Below, one piece after another: positions 60,524-64,000 of a stretch of 64,000 bases of DNA (positions within the stretch are counted from its first letter, which is position 1; each line of letters starts with the position of its first letter). The notes below the pieces were generated by a model. That model had not been told where the DNA came from, ran no database searches, and saw only the letters and a program-made list of their open reading frames with translations. The stretch is from Aurantiochytrium sp. KH105 (lineage: Eukaryota; Sar; Bigyra; Thraustochytrida; Thraustochytriidae), in NCBI GenBank assembly GCA_003116975.1, contig BGKB01000187.1, forward strand, positions 62,001 to 126,000, written 5' to 3'. Made by a program: the position numbers and the translations under genes.

Positions 60524-62233
60524 ATGTCCAAGCGCGCGCGGCCAGAGACTGACGCTGCGAGTGTCGATAAGTCTTGCAGCGAGGTGTACAAAGTGTTCTT
60601 TGCGTCCGTGTCGACGGGCGAGTCAAAAGTTGACGAGGACCGCGCCATGGCAGCGATCGTGCGCGCAGCTCGAAGTTTCCGCGAAGCACGCGCAGCGGCA
60701 AGGGAGCGCGCAGACACCGGGACGGTAGCGCAGGTGAAGTTCATTATGGTTGCGCCAGTCTTGAGCCCCCTTGTGGCCAAATTGAAGCGCCAGGCTGCCG
60801 CAGAGGGCATCGCTCCTGAAGATCTTGGTGCAAAGTTTGGAACTCTTGCCCAGGTTCAAGGCGCCTTTGCGCTTGGCGTAGGTACCGGGGAGCGCTGGCG
60901 AAGACCAGGCGAGAACCACGAAAATGTGCAAATGCATCGTGCAGGCCTTGGACATCTTGTACAGACGCAGTATGGAGACGATGACGGAATTCTACGCACC
61001 GGCGAACTTCGTGTTGTCAATGTACCTGCAAGCGACTCGCTGCGCAAAAAAACGGGTGCCCACTTCGTTGTATGCGTGCGCGGGCCCGTCGTGAATCAGG
61101 ACAAGCCTGGCTTTTGTGGCGCAGATTATGCGTCGAATGGAGCCGAAGCTACTTTGGAAGGTGCCTATCTCTCCATGTTCGAAGCCGTCGCGGTTCGTGC
61201 CGACGATGCGACGCGGGCACGGATGGATGCAAAAAGAGAAATCACGCAAGCGAAGAGGCGCAAACAAGACACTGGTCCTGTAATGCCAATTTTGTCCTTG
61301 CTCCGGAACCGGATTGGGCTTGGGACGCTTGCGCTTGGTGTGGACTATCCGCGACCACGGCTTTCGCGGGAAGATACGATGGAGTTCTTGCTGGCTGCGA
61401 TGCGTCATGGAGTACGTTTTTTCGACACAGCGGACACATATGGTCGAGATGGGGCCGACTTGCACTACATGGAACATCTTTTGAGCCAGGCAAGATCTCG
61501 TTTTGAGAGCGAGAAAGATGGGGATGTAAAGAACGGGAACACGCCTATTTTGATTGCTACCAAAGGTGGAATGGATCGCAGAGTGGGGGATACGAGTTCT
61601 CGATCATGGATCATGCCGCTAAAGCTGAGCTCTGAAAATGTTGTGAGCCGGATCGAGGCAAGCTACCGCGCCCTAGGTGGGGATCGACCAATCGATCTGT
61701 GGCAGCTGCATCACTGCCCGCGTCATGAAGAAGATCTGATCCGCATTATGCGCGCAGCGCACTCGTGTGTCGATCGGGGCCTAGTAGATCGGCTCGGTTT
61801 GTGTAACGTCACACTCGCTCAGCTCGAAGCTGTGCTCGGCGCAGGCATTCCGATCGCTTCTGTCCAAAACGAGCTTTCAGCTTGGGACATGCGTAGTGCA
61901 CGGGCATCAGGCAAATTTGGAGGTACGTTGCAGTACTGTCAGGACCACGGCATTGTTTTTATTGCCATCAAAACCTTTGGCGGCACCGCCTTTCGGAAAG
62001 ATCCATCTGGGTTCAAGGGTTTAGAGCAACGTTTTCCGCTTGCCGCACGAGAAGACATGAGTCCCTTTGCGCTTTGGCTTGCTTGTTCTGCGCAAAAATG
62101 GCCTTGTTTGGTACACGTTCCCGGAGCTACACAAATTGCGCACGTGCTCGATTGTCAGCGGGCTGCTACCAGCTTGGTCTCGGCTGTTGCGGAGGACTCT
62201 GCCTTTGAACAAGTTTTTGATTCGGTCTCGTAG
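60524..62233 (+). CDS. Macrodomain-like plus aldo-keto reductase fusion protein
   Basis: 569 residues, single exon. Residues about 105-225 resemble a macrodomain of the kind found beside aprataxin domains in plants and fungi: LRVVNVPASDSLRKKTGAHF, then VVCVRGPVVNQDKPG, a DY motif and a final LEGAYLSMFEAVA. Residues about 250-560 are an aldo-keto reductase barrel: GLGTLALGVDYP, FFDTADTYGR, ILIATKGGMD, LWQLHHCPR, RLGLCNVT and VHVPGATQIAHV. The likely catalytic tetrad is Asp301, Tyr306, Lys347 and His396, all present. Macrodomains bind or hydrolyse ADP-ribose derivatives; aldo-keto reductases reduce carbonyls with NAD(P)H. The first about 100 residues are of unclear fold. The start is the first ATG in the frame, 165 bp after the ABCA stop. 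The macrodomain call is weaker than the reductase call, since its N-terminal half is divergent. Confidence 0.82.
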   Translation: MSKRARPETDAASVDKSCSEVYKVFFASVSTGESKVDEDRAMAAIVRAARSFREARAAARERADTGTVAQVKFIMVAPVLSPLVAKLKRQAAAEGIAPEDLGAKFGTLAQVQGAFALGVGTGERWRRPGENHENVQMHRAGLGHLVQTQYGDDDGILRTGELRVVNVPASDSLRKKTGAHFVVCVRGPVVNQDKPGFCGADYASNGAEATLEGAYLSMFEAVAVRADDATRARMDAKREITQAKRRKQDTGPVMPILSLLRNRIGLGTLALGVDYPRPRLSREDTMEFLLAAMRHGVRFFDTADTYGRDGADLHYMEHLLSQARSRFESEKDGDVKNGNTPILIATKGGMDRRVGDTSSRSWIMPLKLSSENVVSRIEASYRALGGDRPIDLWQLHHCPRHEEDLIRIMRAAHSCVDRGLVDRLGLCNVTLAQLEAVLGAGIPIASVQNELSAWDMRSARASGKFGGTLQYCQDHGIVFIAIKTFGGTAFRKDPSGFKGLEQRFPLAAREDMSPFALWLACSAQKWPCLVHVPGATQIAHVLDCQRAATSLVSAVAEDSAFEQVFDSVS

Positions 62234-62617
62234 AAGGCAGCAAGGCTCTATATCGTTTTCCCTCTCGAGTCGCGTCTGGCTCATGTCAGTTTTATCTTCT
62301 CGACGTTGACATTGAAAGCAAAACTAATGAGCTTGTTGTTGCGATGAATGATCCTCAATCCTGCAGCTGGCTGCTTTTCCGCAGGCGTTGTGAGTCGGAG
62401 AATGATTGCAAGATGGAAAGATGCAAGAGAGAGAGAGAGAGACAACCAAAGCAAACAAACAAACAACGAACGAAGGTTCGCGAGAGGAACGCGCGCGCGA
62501 GGGAGTCCTCGCGACAAGCTGCACTGGACGGACGGCGTCCTGGCGACGGGCAAGGGGCGAGACAGAGGCAAGAGGCAGAGTGAGAACGAGCGGCGCGGAC
62601 GCGTGTGCAGGAGAAGG
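62234..62617. other. Intergenic, promoter of the deubiquitinase gene
   Basis: About 380 bases with a GAGAGA tract at about 62428-62440 and AAAC/CAAA repeats near 62450-62465. No gene seen. Confidence 0.5.
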
Positions 62618-64000
62618 ATGGTGGTGAAAGACGAAGTTCTGGCCGAGCGCATCGCCGCCGTGGCGAGCGAGGCGCGGGCGCCTTCGGGCAGCGGCGCACG
62701 CGTGTGGAAGGACGAGTGCGGCTTTTCATTCATCACGCCCGAGATGGCCGACGACGGAATCTTTTTGAACATGAATACCTTGCAGGCGTACTCTTCGCTC
62801 TTTGTGGGCGTCGACCATGAGCGTACAGGATCCAAGCTGTACATGTACATGAAGTGGTACCGCGAAAAGGAGGAGCAGGAGGACACTGAGATGACATCGG
62901 AAAAGAAGGACGAAGAACCCACCAAGCTCGCCATTGGCGTGGAGGGCGGTTTTTCCCCAGCTGACGTGATTGGCGGCAAGGGCACGCTCGTCAAGGAGTA
63001 CGGCTTTGCCGTCTACCCGGACCTGGATGCAGTCCTGGGGTACCCGAGCGAATCTGCTTCTAAACTTTTGCCGGCGTCCCTGTTGGAGGCGGCGGACGCC
63101 ATTATTGCCATGGAAGATGCTTCTTCGCAGCGCGAGTTTGAAGCCTGGGACGCAAGCGAGGAGAAGCGACCGGTGAGCAAATTTGCCGAAAACCTCGAGC
63201 AGCTCGACAATGGCGTGCGTATCTCGCCAGACCCGAAGACCTGGCGCTGCGAGGATAGCGGTCTTACGGAGAACTTGTGGTTGAACCTGAGCACCGGATA
63301 CATTGGCTCTGGCCGTCGCAACTGGGACGGATCCGGGGGCACCGGCGCGGCGCTCAAGCACTTCGAGGCGACCGGGCGCAAATATCCCTTGGCTGTAAAG
63401 CTCGGAACCATCACGGCAGATGGCAAAGCTGACGTGTATTCCTACGACCCGTCGGAGGACGGAATGGTGGAGGATCCTTACTTGGGAAAGCATTTGCGGC
63501 ACTTTGGGATCAACATTATGGACTTGGAGAAGACAGAAAAGTCCATGATGGAAATGGAGATTGATCTGAACAAGTCGATCACGCTCTCTGCGGTCCTGGA
63601 GGGTGACGAGCAGCTCGTCGACTGCTACGGTCCGGGGCGCGTGGGTCTTTACAACCTCGGCAACTCGTGTTATGCGAACTCGGTGTACCAGGTCCTCTTT
63701 TCACTCTCCGCCTTTCGCGAAAGATTCTTTTACAGTGAAGCTAGTCAAGCTGGAGATCGACGAAGCTCGAAGGATCGCAACCGGGAAAAGGAGCGTCTTC
63801 GGATGGAATGCTTTAAGCGCGCGCCGGACGAGCCACAGACTGATCTTGAGACGCAGCTCGTCAAGCTCGCCGCGGCGCTTTCGGACCCTTCCGGCAACGG
63901 TATTGAGGCGCTAGAGGATGACAACGTGGTGGCCGTGGCTCCGAAAATGCTCAAGGACTGTCTTGGCCATGGGCATCCTGACTTTGGCACGCGTGAGCAG
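62618..64000 (+). CDS. USP5: Ubiquitin-specific protease, USP5/USP13/Ubp14 type, 5' part
   Basis: An open frame from the ATG at 62618 runs 461 codons to the window end, so the gene is cut. USP5-type enzymes disassemble unanchored polyubiquitin. The N-terminal cryptic zinc-finger region (about 25-190) includes KLAIGVEGGF. The ZnF-UBP-like domain (about 205-300) keeps ENLWLNL, GRRNWDGSGG, PLAVKLGTITADGKADVYSY and DPYLGKHLRHFGI. The catalytic domain begins about 335 with GLYNLGNSCYANSVYQVLF, catalytic Cys351, and the frame reaches HPDFGTREQ just before the expected QQDAQEF box. Three of four zinc ligands of the ZnF are replaced: Cys211 stays, but the positions of human Cys202, Cys219 and His232 are Ser214, Ser231 and Ala244. 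The ubiquitin C-terminus-binding Trp and Arg (human Trp209, Arg221) remain. Confidence 0.92.
   Translation, partial: MVVKDEVLAERIAAVASEARAPSGSGARVWKDECGFSFITPEMADDGIFLNMNTLQAYSSLFVGVDHERTGSKLYMYMKWYREKEEQEDTEMTSEKKDEEPTKLAIGVEGGFSPADVIGGKGTLVKEYGFAVYPDLDAVLGYPSESASKLLPASLLEAADAIIAMEDASSQREFEAWDASEEKRPVSKFAENLEQLDNGVRISPDPKTWRCEDSGLTENLWLNLSTGYIGSGRRNWDGSGGTGAALKHFEATGRKYPLAVKLGTITADGKADVYSYDPSEDGMVEDPYLGKHLRHFGINIMDLEKTEKSMMEMEIDLNKSITLSAVLEGDEQLVDCYGPGRVGLYNLGNSCYANSVYQVLFSLSAFRERFFYSEASQAGDRRSSKDRNREKERLRMECFKRAPDEPQTDLETQLVKLAAALSDPSGNGIEALEDDNVVAVAPKMLKDCLGHGHPDFGTREQ

Overview
This is a eukaryotic, GC-rich, gene-dense and intron-poor genomic window. I support 25 protein-coding genes on both strands, several of them head to head. 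Twenty-one read as single open frames and four have introns: an orphan membrane protein, PEX5, ribosomal protein eL32 and BTAF1. These introns run from 107 to 426 bp, with GTAAGT-, GTACGT- or GTATGT-type donors and AG acceptors. Mediator, spliceosomal, complex I, peroxisomal and ABCA genes, a protist-style TIR domain and compact GC-rich genes suggest a stramenopile, most likely a thraustochytrid (labyrinthulomycete). That taxonomic call is inference. I saw no rRNA, tRNA, CRISPR array, transposon or virus-like element.

Layout, 0-20 kb: the 3' end of an unrecognised gene; MED10; a three-exon orphan membrane protein; a very large minus-strand glutamyl-endopeptidase-like S9 peptidase with a complete NUDT9-type Nudix domain set inside its propeller; two tandem seven-transmembrane paralogues; PEX5 (three exons); and, divergently, eL32 (two exons). 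A 13-bp perfect inverted repeat lies between PEX5 and eL32.

20-43 kb: an RWDD1/Gir2-like protein; a PKA-like kinase lacking the DFG aspartate; a PIN/PILS-like carrier head to head with a secreted EGF plus glycosidase-like propeller protein; complex I NDUFV1; an ankyrin-SAM-TIR protein; a 39-residue Cys-rich microprotein; the splicing helicase PRP16/DHX38; a 3-kb repeat-rich gap; a severin-like gelsolin protein; and a lifeguard/BI-1 protein.

43-64 kb: a SET-like protein with an apparent signal peptide, head to head with BTAF1/MOT1; an OTUD6-N-terminus-like coiled-coil protein; a heat-shock factor; a full-length ABCA-type transporter; a macrodomain-aldo-keto reductase fusion; and the 5' part of a USP5/13-type deubiquitinase, running off the window, whose ZnF-UBP domain has lost three of four zinc ligands.

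The genes do not form an operon or cluster, and most are housekeeping. The most unusual content is new domain combinations and lost catalytic or metal-binding residues. Three unlinked genes carry modules of ADP-ribose/NAD metabolism: NUDT9 inside a peptidase, an ANK-SAM-TIR protein, and a macrodomain fused to an oxidoreductase. I regard the Nudix-in-peptidase protein, with its C-terminal membrane anchor, as the strongest candidate for undescribed biology.
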